Assembly: GCF_003217515.1 (NCBI RefSeq)
Contig: NZ_QJSX01000001.1
Coordinates: 248,001 to 312,000, forward strand
Source of the DNA: Deinococcus yavapaiensis KR-236
GTDB lineage: Bacteria > Deinococcota > Deinococci > Deinococcales > Deinococcaceae
Direction: 5' to 3'
Length of the DNA: 64,000 nt
Shown here: positions 17,505-26,923 of the stretch, piece by piece
Layout: each line of letters opens with the position of its first letter
Numbering within the stretch: the stretch's first letter is position 1
Made by a program: the position numbers and the translations under genes
The notes under the pieces: generated by a model
The model's input: the letters and a program-made list of their open reading frames with translations, nothing else
Told to the model about the DNA's origin: nothing
The model's database searches: none

Positions 17505-18600
17505 ATGCAAGAACTGTTGGAAAAACTGGCCGCCCTCCGGGAGTATCTTTGACATTCCCGGCAAAGCGCGCCGACTGAACGAACTCGACCACATGCTCGA
17601 AGACCCCAGCCTCTGGAACGATCCGAACAAGGGTCGTCAAGTGTCGCAGGAGGCGAACTCCGTGCGGCGGGTGGTGGAAGGCTACGAGCGCCTCAAGAGC
17701 GACGCGCAGGGCCTCGCGGAGATGATGGAGATGGCGTCCGACGAGGAACGCGAGATGCTGCTCGAAGAGCAGGAATCCATTCAGCATCGCGTCGACGACC
17801 TGTACAAGGAAACGTTGTTCACGATGAAGCACGCGGACGCGCCCGCCATCGTGAAGGTCAAGAGCGGCGCGGGCGGTACCGAGTCGCAAGACTGGGCGGG
17901 CATGCTGCAGCGCATGTACATGCGCTGGGCAGAACGGCACGGCTTCAAAGTAGACCTTCTCGACGAGCAGGCGGGCGAGCAGGCGGGCGTCGTGAGCGCC
18001 GAATTCATCGTTCGTGGCGATCGCGCCTTCGGCATGATGGTGCCCGAGCACGGCGTGCACCGCCTCGTGCGCGTCTCACCGTTCGACTCGAACAACCGCC
18101 GCCACACCTCATTCGCGTCCGTGGACGTCGTGCCCGAGGTGCCCGAGCAGGAAATCGACATCGTCGTTCCAGACTCGGAGGTGCGCGTCGACGTGTACCG
18201 TTCGCAAGGCGCGGGTGGTCAGGGCGTCAACACGACGGACTCCGCCGTGCGCGTGACGCACTTGCCGACGGGCCTCATCGTCGCCATCCAGGTGACGCGC
18301 AGCCAGATCAAGAACCGCGAGATGGCCTTCCAAATCCTCAAGCAGCGCCTCTACGACATGGAGATGCGCAAGCGCGAGGAAGAGGACGCCAAGGCGCGCG
18401 GCGAGCAGAAGAAGATCGAGTGGGGATCGCAAATCCGCTCGTACGTCCTCGACAAGCAGTACATCAAGGACCACCGCACGGGACTCATGCGCCACGATCC
18501 ATCGAACGTCCTCGACGGCGACATCGAGGACTTGCAGTGGGCAGGGCTCGAGTGGCTGGCGGGCAAGCGCGTGACGGAAACGGCGGACGTCGAGGAGTAA
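17505..18600 (+). CDS. prfB: Peptide chain release factor 2 (programmed +1 frameshift)
   Basis: RF2 releases peptides at UGA and UAA. Translation starts at ATG 17505 and reads 15 codons to an in-frame TGA at 17550-17552; a +1 slip on CTT (17547-17549) continues in the frame that runs to 18600, giving about 364 aa, the normal RF2 length. The GGAGG 4 nt upstream supports this start. The downstream part has the GGQ motif (RSQGAGGQGVNTTDSAVR) and the SPF tripeptide (VSPFDSNNRRHTS) that reads the stop codon. The reading that begins at 17488 in the main frame is an artefact of ignoring the slip. Confidence 0.96.
17538..17553 (+). promoter_or_regulatory. RF2 autoregulatory frameshift site
   Basis: CGGGAG, a TAT spacer, then CTT-TGA-C. 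The Shine-Dalgarno-like CGGGAG 3 nt before the slippery CTT matches the E. coli AGGGGG-TAT-CTT-TGA-C site in layout, so RF2 level should control its own synthesis. Confidence 0.93.
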
Positions 18601-18694
18601 CCGTGTGAATCGGGGCGGGTGTGGCATCCGCTCCTTCGCTTTGTCTGTGGAGGGCGTGAAGTAAGCCGTTTGGCGAGTTTCGAACTCTCGGCGG

Positions 18695-18700
18695 TAAAAT
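18695..18700 (+). promoter_or_regulatory. -10 element (TAAAAT) of nth
   Basis: TAAAAT ends 6 nt before the GTG at 18707. Confidence 0.5.
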
Positions 18701-18706
18701 TCGACG

Positions 18707-19354
18707 GTGAACGCCCTGCCCGAGTCTTCTTCGCACCGCGCAAGCGCGGTGCTTTCTTTGTTAGAGGGCCTGTATCCCGACGCTCGCACGGAATTGGAGT
18801 TCAAAAGCCCCTTCGAGCTTCTCGTGGCGACCGTGCTGTCGGCTCAAGCGACCGACAAGAGCGTGAACGCCGCGACGCCGGCGCTGTTCTCGAAATACCC
18901 GACGGCCTTCGAGCTCGCTCAGGCATCGCCCGAGGACGTGGAGCCCCTCATCAAGACGATCGGGCTGTATCGTAACAAGGCCAAGAACCTCGTCGGTCTC
19001 GCCATCCGGCTCGTGGAGCGTCACGGCGGTCAAGTGCCGAACGACTTCGACGCCGTGACGGCCTTGCCGGGCGCGGGACGCAAGACGGCGAACGTCGTGC
19101 TGTCGAACGCCTTCGGAGTCGCGGCGATCGCGGTGGACACGCACGTGGGTCGTCTCTCGCGTCGGTTGGGCTTGAGCGAGCACACCAATCCTGACAAGGT
19201 GGAACGCGACCTTCAGCGGCTCTTTCCGAGCGAGCGTTGGACGTTCTTGCATCACGCGCTGATCTTGCACGGACGCCGCGTCTGCCTCGCGCGAAAACCG
19301 CTGTGCGGCGAGTGCCTCATCGCGTCGGTGTGTCCGCGAATCGGGGTGGCGTGA
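18707..19354 (+). CDS. nth: Endonuclease III, DNA glycosylase/AP lyase
   Basis: 215 aa. Removes oxidised pyrimidines and cleaves the abasic site. The helix-hairpin-helix LPGAGRKTAN carries catalytic K126, and D144 follows in AVDTHVGR. The [4Fe-4S] cluster ligands are C193, C200, C203 and C209 in the expected C-x6-C-x2-C-x5-C spacing. GTG start with a TAAAAT hexamer at leaderless distance. The stop shares one base with the start of the MFS gene. Confidence 0.95.
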   Translation: MNALPESSSHRASAVLSLLEGLYPDARTELEFKSPFELLVATVLSAQATDKSVNAATPALFSKYPTAFELAQASPEDVEPLIKTIGLYRNKAKNLVGLAIRLVERHGGQVPNDFDAVTALPGAGRKTANVVLSNAFGVAAIAVDTHVGRLSRRLGLSEHTNPDKVERDLQRLFPSERWTFLHHALILHGRRVCLARKPLCGECLIASVCPRIGVA

Positions 19355-20580
19355 TGGCCACGGCCGAACGAGCGCGCGTCAACTTCCGCTTCTCGCCGCA
19401 AGCGTGGCTGTACCTCGCGAGCGCGTTCACCTTCGGGTTGGCGCAGGCGCAACTTCAGCTGTTCTTGAACTTCTACCTCGGGGCGCTCGGGCTGGGGTCG
19501 GCGTGGCAAGGATTCCTCAACGCGCTTCCGGCGCTCACGCTCGTCGTGGCGGGCATTCCGGCGGCGGCCCTCGCGCGTCGCGTCGGCTACGCGCGCACGT
19601 TGCAGCTCGGCGCGTTCTTGTCGACCCTCGGCTTCGTGTTGCTCGCCACGGCGCGCGGACCCGCGCTCGCCGTGACGGGGGCGCTCGTGCAAGGAATCGG
19701 GGCGGCGTTCAGCGTCGTGTCCGGAGCGCCCTTCTTGGCGGGACACTCCGAGGAGCGCGAGCGCGTGACGCTCTTCAGCGTGCAGACGGCCCTCATGACG
19801 GGCGCGGGCTTCTTGGGGAACATGGTGGGCGGTCAAGTGCCCGAGTGGTACGCGGACGTGTTCGGCGGTACGACGCGCGATCTCGACTCGTTGCGCGCGG
19901 CCCTGCTCGCCGGCGGTGTGTTTCAGCTTCTGGGCCTCTTGCCGATCGCGTTCCTGAGCGGCAGCAAGACGGGCATTCGCTCGGAAGGACGCACCTTGAG
20001 CGTCAAGAACAAGGGGTTGATGTTCCGACTCGTCTTGCCGAACTTGCTCGTGGGCCTCGGAGCGGGCGCGACGATTCCGTTCCTGAACATCTTCATCGAG
20101 GGGAAGTTCGACGTGTCGTACGCGTCCCTCGGGCAGCTCTTCGCCTGGACGAGCCTCGCGACGGCGGCGGCGGTGATGGTACAGCCGTGGCTGGTGCGGC
20201 GTTTCGGACGATTGAGGAGCATCCTGATCGTACAAGGCGGCAGCCTGCCCTTCTTGGCGATGCTGGGCTTCGCGCCGAGCCTCGCGTTCGTCACGGCGGC
20301 CCTGTTCACGCGCGGCGCCCTCATGAACGCGGCAGGACCGGTGTACACGGCGTACGCGATGGACGAACTGCCCGAGGAGGACCGAGGCGTGTACTCGGCC
20401 GTGAACACCATCGCGTGGGATCTGGGTTGGGCGGCGTCGAGCCTCGCCAGCGGCTTCGTGCGCGCCGCGCTTCCGTTCAACGCCGCGTTCGACGTGCTGT
20501 TCGCGAACACCCTCGTGATGTACACGCTGAGCGTCGTCGCGATCTACGTGCTGCTGTACCGCCGAGCGAGGCGTTCGTGA
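19354..20580 (+). CDS. Major facilitator superfamily transporter
   Basis: 408 aa with twelve predicted helices and a central cytoplasmic loop near residues 210-225 (SKTGIRSEGRTLSVKNKG). A loop 2-3 motif resembling GxxADRxGRR is degenerate (ARRVGYARTLQLG), while the second half has VRRFGRLRSILI. Substrate not predictable; drug or sugar efflux are both possible. The ATG overlaps the nth TGA by one base, so it is co-transcribed with nth, perhaps by chance of gene packing. Confidence 0.8.
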   Translation: MATAERARVNFRFSPQAWLYLASAFTFGLAQAQLQLFLNFYLGALGLGSAWQGFLNALPALTLVVAGIPAAALARRVGYARTLQLGAFLSTLGFVLLATARGPALAVTGALVQGIGAAFSVVSGAPFLAGHSEERERVTLFSVQTALMTGAGFLGNMVGGQVPEWYADVFGGTTRDLDSLRAALLAGGVFQLLGLLPIAFLSGSKTGIRSEGRTLSVKNKGLMFRLVLPNLLVGLGAGATIPFLNIFIEGKFDVSYASLGQLFAWTSLATAAAVMVQPWLVRRFGRLRSILIVQGGSLPFLAMLGFAPSLAFVTAALFTRGALMNAAGPVYTAYAMDELPEEDRGVYSAVNTIAWDLGWAASSLASGFVRAALPFNAAFDVLFANTLVMYTLSVVAIYVLLYRRARRS

Positions 20581-20657
20581 CGCGAAACGTCCGCCCCGCC
20601 GAAGATCGATCTTCGTAGTGTGAACGTTGACTTCGGAGGTTCGCTCGCAAATGCGTT

Positions 20658-20663
20658 TAGACT
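20658..20663 (+). promoter_or_regulatory. -10 element (TAGACT) of the zinc-ribbon gene
   Basis: TAGACT ends 7 nt before the ATG at 20671 and selects this start over a GTG at 20620. Confidence 0.5.
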
Positions 20664-20670
20664 GTGCGCA

Positions 20671-21390
20671 ATGAACGGCAGTGGACCCCTCGACCGCCTG
20701 CATGAAGTGCAGCAGCTCGACCTGCAACTCGACGAGTTGACGGCGGGCGAACGTGACGTGCCCGAGACGCTTCGCAGCGCCCGTGGCGAGCAAGAACGCA
20801 TCAACAACGCGCTGGAGGACGCCGAAATCGAACTCGAAGGCGTCGAGAAGAACGTACGCCGCTTGGAAAGCGATCTCGCGACCACCAAAGACCAGCTCGC
20901 GCGCACGAGGGCCGAGCAGGACAAGAACGCGTTCGACGCCAAGGCGCAGGTGCAGTACCAAAACCGCATTCAGCAACTCGGCGACCGCGTGACGGAAACC
21001 GAGGAGGGTCTTTCGCCGCTGTACGAGCGCCGCAGCACCCTGGAGGCGACGCGTCAGGCCCTGCGCGGGCAGCACCGCGACCTCCGGCCGCGCATCGGAG
21101 CGCTGGAGCAAGACGACGAGGCGCGCGTGGGAGCGCTGCGCGAGCAGGCCCGCAAGATTCGCGAGGAGCGCGACCAGCTCGCGTCGGGCGTCGAGTCGCG
21201 CCTGCTCAAGGAGTACGAGCTGATTCGCAAGCAGAAGCGCGGTCTCGGCCTCGTGGAAGTGCAAGGCGGACGCTGCTCGGGCTGCAACATGCAATTGCCC
21301 GTGACGGTGCAACAACGCGCCGCGACGGGCAAGCTTCCGGCCGTGAAGTGCCCGTCGTGCGGACGGTTCTTGTACAAGCCGCACACTTGA
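20671..21390 (+). CDS. Coiled-coil protein with C-terminal C4 zinc ribbon (CT398/YbiS-like DUF164 type)
   Basis: 239 aa. Residues 5-175 form a long antiparallel-type coiled coil rich in Glu, Arg and Leu. The C-terminus carries two CxxC pairs (CSGC near residue 201 and CPSC near residue 227) that would bind one zinc, ending GRFLYKP. This is the architecture of the widespread C4-type zinc-ribbon family (CT398, HP0958); HP0958 chaperones RpoN and FliF, but no flagellar or RpoN genes are here. It heads a run of three overlapping genes. Confidence 0.8.
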   Translation: MNGSGPLDRLHEVQQLDLQLDELTAGERDVPETLRSARGEQERINNALEDAEIELEGVEKNVRRLESDLATTKDQLARTRAEQDKNAFDAKAQVQYQNRIQQLGDRVTETEEGLSPLYERRSTLEATRQALRGQHRDLRPRIGALEQDDEARVGALREQARKIREERDQLASGVESRLLKEYELIRKQKRGLGLVEVQGGRCSGCNMQLPVTVQQRAATGKLPAVKCPSCGRFLYKPHT

Positions 21391-22025
21391 GCGAACCCGA
21401 CGTGACCGAGCGGGACGTGTGGAGCGCGTGGGCGGACGTTTGGCCCGCGCGTCGCCGCGAACGTGACGGCGTGGTGGACGAGGCGATCCTCGCGTTCGCG
21501 GCTCGGCACCTCGCGGGGCGCGTCCTCGACGCGGGATGCGGCGACGGCGCGTACACGTCGGCGCTTCGTGCGCGGAGCTTCGACGTCCTCGGCGTGGACG
21601 TCACGCCCGAGTTGCTGACGATCGCGCGCGCGCGGCACCCGGACCTTCGCTTCGAAGAGGCGAGCCTCGCGCGGCTTCCCTTCTCGGACGCGGCCTTCGA
21701 CTCGACCTTCTGCCTCACCGTGCTGGAGTGGGCGGCCGATCCCGTGGCGAGCTTGCGGGAATTGAGGCGCGTCACGGCGGGACCGCTCGTCTTGGGAGTG
21801 TTGGGAGCGGGCAACCGCACGCGAGACGTGCATCTCGCCCGCTTTTGGGGCGGGTCGCCCATGAACGGCTTGCTGCCGTGGGAGTTGAAGCTGTTGTGCG
21901 AACGCGAGGAGCTTGGCGTCAAGGACGAGCTCGGAGTGTCGAGAAGCGGCGTGGAGACGGGCGGGCGCGACGCGATGACCCGGGCGATGATCTGGCTGTT
22001 GGCGTGTGAGCCAAGCGGCGGATGA
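21387..22025 (+). CDS. Class I SAM-dependent methyltransferase
   Basis: 212 aa if the TTG at 21387, which overlaps the upstream TGA, is used; a GTG at 21402 is the alternative. The SAM-binding motifs are clear: VLDAGCGDGAYTSAL (motif I), VLGVDVTPELL (motif II acidic end) and LPFSDAAFDSTFCLTVLEW (motif III/post III). This UbiE/Methyltransf_11 pattern acts on small molecules; the acceptor is unknown. The stop overlaps the next ATG. Confidence 0.8.
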   Translation: MSEPDVTERDVWSAWADVWPARRRERDGVVDEAILAFAARHLAGRVLDAGCGDGAYTSALRARSFDVLGVDVTPELLTIARARHPDLRFEEASLARLPFSDAAFDSTFCLTVLEWAADPVASLRELRRVTAGPLVLGVLGAGNRTRDVHLARFWGGSPMNGLLPWELKLLCEREELGVKDELGVSRSGVETGGRDAMTRAMIWLLACEPSGG

Positions 22026-23077
22026 CGGCGGACGCGCACCCGTGTTCTGCTGAGCGGATGCTCGATTTCGAAGCGATACGCGACGACTTGACGAGGGCGC
22101 TCGGCTCTTACCTGGACCGAGGACGGACGGACGGCGTCTTTCACGTGGCGCTCGGCGGACCGGGCAGCGTTCCCGACCTCGCGGATCTCGACGTGCCGGA
22201 AGTTCACCTCGACCTCCTGCCGAGCGACCTGGCGCAGCCTCAGGCGGCGGCGTTGCAAGCGCTCGGATACGCGGCGAGCGGCGAGCGGACGTGGACTCAT
22301 CGCGGCGGATGGCGGCTCGTCGTGTGCGAACACGACAGCGCTTGGCGGATACGCCAGGCGGCCTTGCGTCAATTGCTGATGCAGGACGAACAAGCGGCGA
22401 TCGAGTACCGCGCGTCGTTCGGGCAGGTCGGACGCGAAGCGGCAGACGAGGCGTTCGAGGCGGCGGCGACGAAGTACCTCGCGCGCACGGCCGCCTTTCA
22501 GCCCGCCGAGTTCGTCGCGCGCGAGCTCTCGGACATCGGCCTGCCTTGGATGTTCGCCGGTGGGCTCGCGCTCGACTTGCACCTCGGGACGCTCACGCGT
22601 CCCCACGAGGACGTCGACGTCATCTTGCCGCGAGATCGTCAGGCCGAGGCGAGAAGGTACCTCGAAGCTCGCCGCTGGCGCCTCGACGCGTGCCGTGACG
22701 GAACGTACCGAGCTTGGACGGAGACGCTCGAACCGCCGCACTTCCAAGTGCACGCGCGGCGAGCGGACTTCACGGACGCGCTGCTGATCGACTTCATGTT
22801 CTCGAACTTGTCGGGCGACACGTGGCATTACCGCCGAGACGAAGGCGTGACGCGGCTCCTGAGCGAAGCGCGGCGCTTCACGTCGAGCGGCTTGCCGTAC
22901 TTGGCGCCGGAACTCGTGCTGCTGTTCAAAAGCGGTTCCGGGAACCGCGCGGCGCGCGGAAAAGACCAGCGGGACTTCGAGCGCGTTCGGCCCGAGTTGA
23001 ATGAAGAGGCGCGGCGTTGGCTGCGAAACGTCTTGGAAGCTCGGGCGCCCCGCCATCCATGGCTCGACGAGTTGTGA
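22022..23077 (+). CDS. GrpB-like domain fused to ANT-type nucleotidyltransferase
   Basis: 351 aa. The C-terminal part (about residues 155-345) matches the aminoglycoside 2''-nucleotidyltransferase-like group: a GG-containing helix start FAGGLALDLHLG near residue 179 and HEDVDVILPRD with the paired metal aspartates. The N-terminal part (about 30-150) looks like a degenerate GrpB/UPF0157 domain: a G-S-VPDL segment, LGYAASGERTWTHRGGWRLVVC and a tail like FRDYL..Y...K (RQLLMQDEQAAIEYRASFGQ). Both belong to the nucleotidyltransferase fold. The ATG overlaps the methyltransferase stop by 4 nt. Antibiotic modification is possible but not shown. Confidence 0.65.
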   Translation: MTADAHPCSAERMLDFEAIRDDLTRALGSYLDRGRTDGVFHVALGGPGSVPDLADLDVPEVHLDLLPSDLAQPQAAALQALGYAASGERTWTHRGGWRLVVCEHDSAWRIRQAALRQLLMQDEQAAIEYRASFGQVGREAADEAFEAAATKYLARTAAFQPAEFVARELSDIGLPWMFAGGLALDLHLGTLTRPHEDVDVILPRDRQAEARRYLEARRWRLDACRDGTYRAWTETLEPPHFQVHARRADFTDALLIDFMFSNLSGDTWHYRRDEGVTRLLSEARRFTSSGLPYLAPELVLLFKSGSGNRAARGKDQRDFERVRPELNEEARRWLRNVLEARAPRHPWLDEL

Positions 23078-23103
23078 AGTATGCTGCCCCTCGGAGGGCC
23101 ACC

Positions 23104-24947
23104 TTGACAACTACGACGCAACCCCAGGCTGTTCCGCTCGAGGAACTCGCGAGCTTGCCGACCTTCACCGGGTTCAGGTGTCGCGCGACACCCGGAGCGT
23201 GGCGTTCTACTGGGACAAGACCGGACGCTTCGAGCTGTACGTGATGAACTTGCGTTCGCGCGAACTTCGGCAAGTCACGAACGGCGAGGCGCCCAAAGCG
23301 CCTCGGGCGAACTTCGTGTGGTCGGCGGACGACCGCGCGTTGATCTTCAGCAAGGACCGCGACGGAGACGAGCGGCAAGCGCTGTTCGTCGCCAACGTCG
23401 AGACGGGTGAGGTTCGCGCCTTGCAGCACGACGAGACGGCAATGGACTACGCCTACGACGCGCATTCCGACGGGCGCCGAATTCTCGTGAACTCCACGCG
23501 CGAAGGGCAACTCGCGGTCTACACGTACGATCTGGCCGAGTCGAGCGCGAACGCGTGGACGCGCCTCACGAACTTCGCCGCGCCCGCCGTTCCCGGGGAG
23601 ATCAGCCCGGACGGAACGCGCTTCACCTTCACCACGAACGAGACGGCGGACTTCAAGAACCGCGATGGGTACGTGGCCGCCATCGACGGCGGCCACGTTC
23701 GGCAAGTTTTTTCACGGGGCGTGGGCTCGCAGGACGCGGTCGGCGCTTGGCATCCCGGCGGGCGGCTCGTGGCGACGCGAACGGACGCCGACGGGGTGGG
23801 CCGCGTCGGCCTGCTGGACGTCGAAAGCGGCGAGACGCGGCCGTTGACGAGCGGCGCGAACGACGAGTCGGCGGGCCGCTTTTCGCCCAACGGCCGCTGG
23901 CTGAGCGTCTCGCGCAACCACGAGGCGTCCATGTTGCCCGTGCTGTACGACGTCGAGACGGGCGAGGAGCGCACGTTGCTGCTTCCGCCGGGCGTGGCCG
24001 TGGGCGCGCAATTCGTGCTGGGCGGCGACAAGCTGATCGTGTTGCACTCGGCTTCCAACCGCCGCGCCGAGTTGCTGCTGTACGACTTGGCGACGGACAC
24101 CTTCGAGGTGCTGCTCGCGGCGGACTACGGTTCGATCGATCCGGACGTGTTCGTGGAGGCCGAGAGCGTGTGGTACGAATCGGAAGGCGGCGCCCGCGTC
24201 CACGCCCTGCTGCACGCGCCGCGCGGCGACGGGCCGTTTCCTGCGCTCGTGCACGTCCACGGCGGGCCGACCGCCCAGTTCTTCCGGGGATTCGATCTGC
24301 TGACGCAGTTTCTCGTCTCGCGCGGCTTCGTGGTCCTCTCGCCGAACATTCGCGGTTCGACCGGATACGGCGTGCCGTGGCGTGACGCGAACATCAAGGA
24401 TTGGGGCGGCGACGACTTGGAGGATGTCGTGGCGGGCGCGCGCTTCTTGAAGTCGCGGCCGAACGTCGATTCCCAGCGCGTCGGCGTCTTCGGCGGAAGT
24501 TTCGGCGGGTACATGAGCTACTTCGCGGCCGTTCGCAAGCCCGACGAATTCAAGGTGAGCGTCCCGATCGTGGGCATCACGGACTTGCACCGTTTGTACG
24601 AGGACAACTCGCGCGTCATGCCGCAACTCGGATACTACTTCCGCTCCATGATGGGCGATCCCCTGGAGGACGCGGACTTGTGGCGCGACCGAAGCGCGAT
24701 CACGCACGCGGCGAACCTCAAGGCGAAAATGCTGATTTTGCACGGCGCGAACGATCCGCGCTGTCCGTTGACGCAGGCGAGCGCCTTTCGCGAGAAGCTC
24801 GTGGAACTCGGGCGGCGCGAAGGCACGCGTCCCGACGACGACTTCGAGTACCACGTCTTCCACGACGAAGGGCACGGCTCGGGCGACATTCAAGGCAAGA
24901 TTCGCGAGTACCGCCTGCTGGCGGACTTCCTGGAACGCCGATTGTGA
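23104..24947 (+). CDS. S9 family serine peptidase (acyl-peptide hydrolase-like), apparent frameshift
   Basis: About 614 aa if repaired. A beta-propeller (residues 40-340) precedes an alpha/beta hydrolase domain with nucleophile GGSFGGYMS, an acid in GANDPRCP and the histidine in DEGHGSGD. GGAGGG 5 nt before TTG 23104 marks a good start, and that frame reads ...LASLPTFTGFR, while the rest of the protein (VSRDTRSVAFYWD...) is one frame away. Restoring one G in the run at 23177-23178 joins them smoothly. If the base is really missing, initiation at GTG 23178 could still give a nearly full protein lacking about 25 residues. Confidence 0.85.
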
Positions 24948-24948
24948 A

Positions 24949-24985
24949 CGAGGCAGGGCGGCGAGGTGAACGCCGCCCTGCCTCG
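24949..24985. terminator. Bidirectional terminator
   Basis: A perfect 15-bp stem (CGAGGCAGGGCGGCG and its complement) with a 7-nt loop directly after the S9 peptidase stop and before the convergent DMT gene. Confidence 0.75.
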
Positions 24986-24993
24986 CCCGCACG

Positions 24994-25437
24994 TCAAAAG
25001 CGCCGAAAGATCAGCACGCCCACGAGGACGATCAGCACGCCCACGACTCGCCCGGCGTTCAGTTCGTGCCTCGGCAAACCGAACAGGCCGAAGTGGTCGA
25101 TGACGAGCGCGGCGACGAGTTGACCGACGATCACGAGGACCGACAGCAGCGCCACGCCGATTCGCGGCGCGGCGACGATGTTGAGAAACACGAACGAGGC
25201 GCCCATGAGGCCGCCGACCCAACCGCCGACGGGCAGTTCCGTGAGGCGCGCGAACGTCGGCAGCGGTGGGCGCACGATCAGCAGATACACCAGCAGCGCG
25301 GCGCCGCCCACGGCGAAGTTCGTGAAGGCCGCGAAGGCAGGATTGCCGAGCGACACGCCGAGGCGGGCGTTCACGGCCGTTTGGACGGGCGCGAGCGTCC
25401 CGGCGGTCACGGCGAGCAAGACGAACAGCCAGACCAT
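24994..25437 (-). CDS. DMT-type membrane protein, YdcZ/DUF606 family
   Basis: 147 aa, five predicted helices, with the N-terminal signature GTLAPVQTAVNARLG and GASFVFLNIVAAPRIG. DUF606 proteins are half-size relatives of drug/metabolite transporters that may pair with a second copy. No partner is visible here. ATG 25437 is chosen because GTGAGG lies 5 nt before it. Confidence 0.75.
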   Translation of the reverse strand: MVWLFVLLAVTAGTLAPVQTAVNARLGVSLGNPAFAAFTNFAVGGAALLVYLLIVRPPLPTFARLTELPVGGWVGGLMGASFVFLNIVAAPRIGVALLSVLVIVGQLVAALVIDHFGLFGLPRHELNAGRVVGVLIVLVGVLIFRRF

Positions 25438-25500
25438 ACGGACCTCACGCACTTCCCACGAAGACGAACTTCAGCTTCTCAACGCGCCTTGAGCGGAGCT

Positions 25501-26862
25501 TCAAATCTCGACGCCCGCCTTTTGGAGTTCCTCGCGCCGCTCGTCGAAGCCGGGACGCCCCATCAGCGCGTAGGTGAGGACCTTGCCGAGTTCCACGCCC
25601 GGCTGGTCGAAGGCGTTGATGTTCAAAAGCTCGCCGTTCACGGCCGTCTGCAACATCAGCAGTTGCATCAGGAAGCCGAGGTTCTCGGCGTCGACGCGCG
25701 GCAGCGTGAGGGTGACGTTGGGTTGGCCCGCTTCGGCGAGCGCGTGGGCCGTCGCGACGAGTTCGGCGTTCATCAGCGTCTGGTACGGCTTGTGGCCGAG
25801 GTAGCTCATCTCGGGCTCGTTCGGCTCGGCGTTCGGAATCGTCGCCGCGCGGTCGGCCTGCTCGACTTTCACGAGCGTGACGATCTTGTCCTTGGGGCCT
25901 TCGCGGTACAGCTGCACTTGGCTGTGCTGATCGGTCGTGCCGACGGCCTTGACGGGCGTGGTGCCGACGCGCTCGCCGTCGCCGCGGCGGTGCTTGCCGA
26001 GGCTCTCGGCCCACAGTTGCGCGAACCAGTCGCTGAGGAAGCGCAGACGCGTCGAGTACGGCATGAACACGTTGATGTTGCGGCCCCGCTCGGCGAACAG
26101 GTGGTTGACGAGGGCGAGCTTGAGGACGTCGTTGTCGCTCGCGGGCGCGGCGAAGACGTCGTGGGCGCGCTTCGCGCCGTTCAGCAACGCTCGAACGTCG
26201 ATGCCGCCGAGAGCGGCGGGCAGCAGACCGACCGCCGAGAACACGCTGAAGCGGCCACCGACGGTCGGGGGAACGGGCAGCGTCTCGTAACCTTCGCGCT
26301 GAGCGAGCGGACGCAAAATGCCCTTCTCGGGGTCGGTCGTCGCGACGATGTGGTCCTTGTAGTCGGCTCCGAGGGCGCCCGACAGCCACGCTTTGCACGA
26401 CAGGTACGCCGCCATCGTCTCGGTCGTCGTTCCGCTCTTGGAGATGACGTTGACGAGCGTGCGGCGCGGATCGAGCACTTCCAAGAGCCCCGTGATGACG
26501 TCCCCGTCGACGTTGTCCACGAAGTGCACGCGCGCCGCGCTTCGCCTCCCGAGAAGGTTGAAGTACGGATGCTGCAGAGCCGTGACGAGGGTGAGGCCGC
26601 CGAGGCTGCTCCCGCCGATGCCGAGCACGACGACGTCGTCGAAGCGCCCTTGAGCGCGCTCGGCGATGCGAAGCACCTCCGGCAGCACGTCGCCCTGAGG
26701 CAGCGCCATCCAGCCGAGGTAGGCGTCGGTGCCCGACGCGAAGCGGGCTTGCACGGCGTCGCGGGCCGCTTCCAACTTCGCGGCGTGCGCGTTGAGTTCC
26801 GAGGCGAAGTCGAGGCCGTCGTTCCCGAGGCGAGCGCGGTCGACGTTGCGAAGATCGAGCAT
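25501..26862 (-). CDS. pgi: Glucose-6-phosphate isomerase
   Basis: 453 aa. Interconverts glucose- and fructose-6-phosphate. Sugar-phosphate binding loops are clear: LGIGGSSLGG, SKSGTTTET, and the conserved GGRFSVFSAVGLLPAAL and DQHSQVQLYREG segments with the catalytic His/Glu region. The start at 26862 has GGGAGGAC upstream; a longer in-frame reading to 26943 crosses the promoter. Length matches the short bacterial/archaeal-like PGI (about 450 aa). Confidence 0.95.
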   Translation of the reverse strand: MLDLRNVDRARLGNDGLDFASELNAHAAKLEAARDAVQARFASGTDAYLGWMALPQGDVLPEVLRIAERAQGRFDDVVVLGIGGSSLGGLTLVTALQHPYFNLLGRRSAARVHFVDNVDGDVITGLLEVLDPRRTLVNVISKSGTTTETMAAYLSCKAWLSGALGADYKDHIVATTDPEKGILRPLAQREGYETLPVPPTVGGRFSVFSAVGLLPAALGGIDVRALLNGAKRAHDVFAAPASDNDVLKLALVNHLFAERGRNINVFMPYSTRLRFLSDWFAQLWAESLGKHRRGDGERVGTTPVKAVGTTDQHSQVQLYREGPKDKIVTLVKVEQADRAATIPNAEPNEPEMSYLGHKPYQTLMNAELVATAHALAEAGQPNVTLTLPRVDAENLGFLMQLLMLQTAVNGELLNINAFDQPGVELGKVLTYALMGRPGFDERREELQKAGVEI

Positions 26863-26903
26863 GATGTCCTCCCTGCCCGCGCCGAGTCGGCGCGAACCTC
26901 CCC

Positions 26904-26909
26904 AGTGTA
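26904..26909 (-). promoter_or_regulatory. -10 element (TACACT) of pgi
   Basis: TACACT about 40 nt before the pgi ATG, so the transcript has a leader with a good ribosome-binding site. The palindrome at 26924-26937 falls where the -35 should be. Confidence 0.45.
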
Positions 26910-26923
26910 TGATGAGCCCGACT

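Noticed and set aside
17488..17550. Alternative prfB start in the main frame
   Set aside because: The residues (MSAEGLCKNCWK...) have no RF2 likeness; the slip site at 17547-17553 explains the frame.
20601..20614. Palindrome GAAGATCGATCTTC after the MFS gene
   Set aside because: A 14-bp palindrome with no loop or U-tract; too little context to call a terminator or operator.
19252..21384. 710-codon minus-strand frame opposite nth, the MFS gene and the zinc-ribbon gene
   Set aside because: Composition is that of antisense high-GC DNA (Arg, Glu, His rich), with no motif; three well-supported genes lie on the plus strand.
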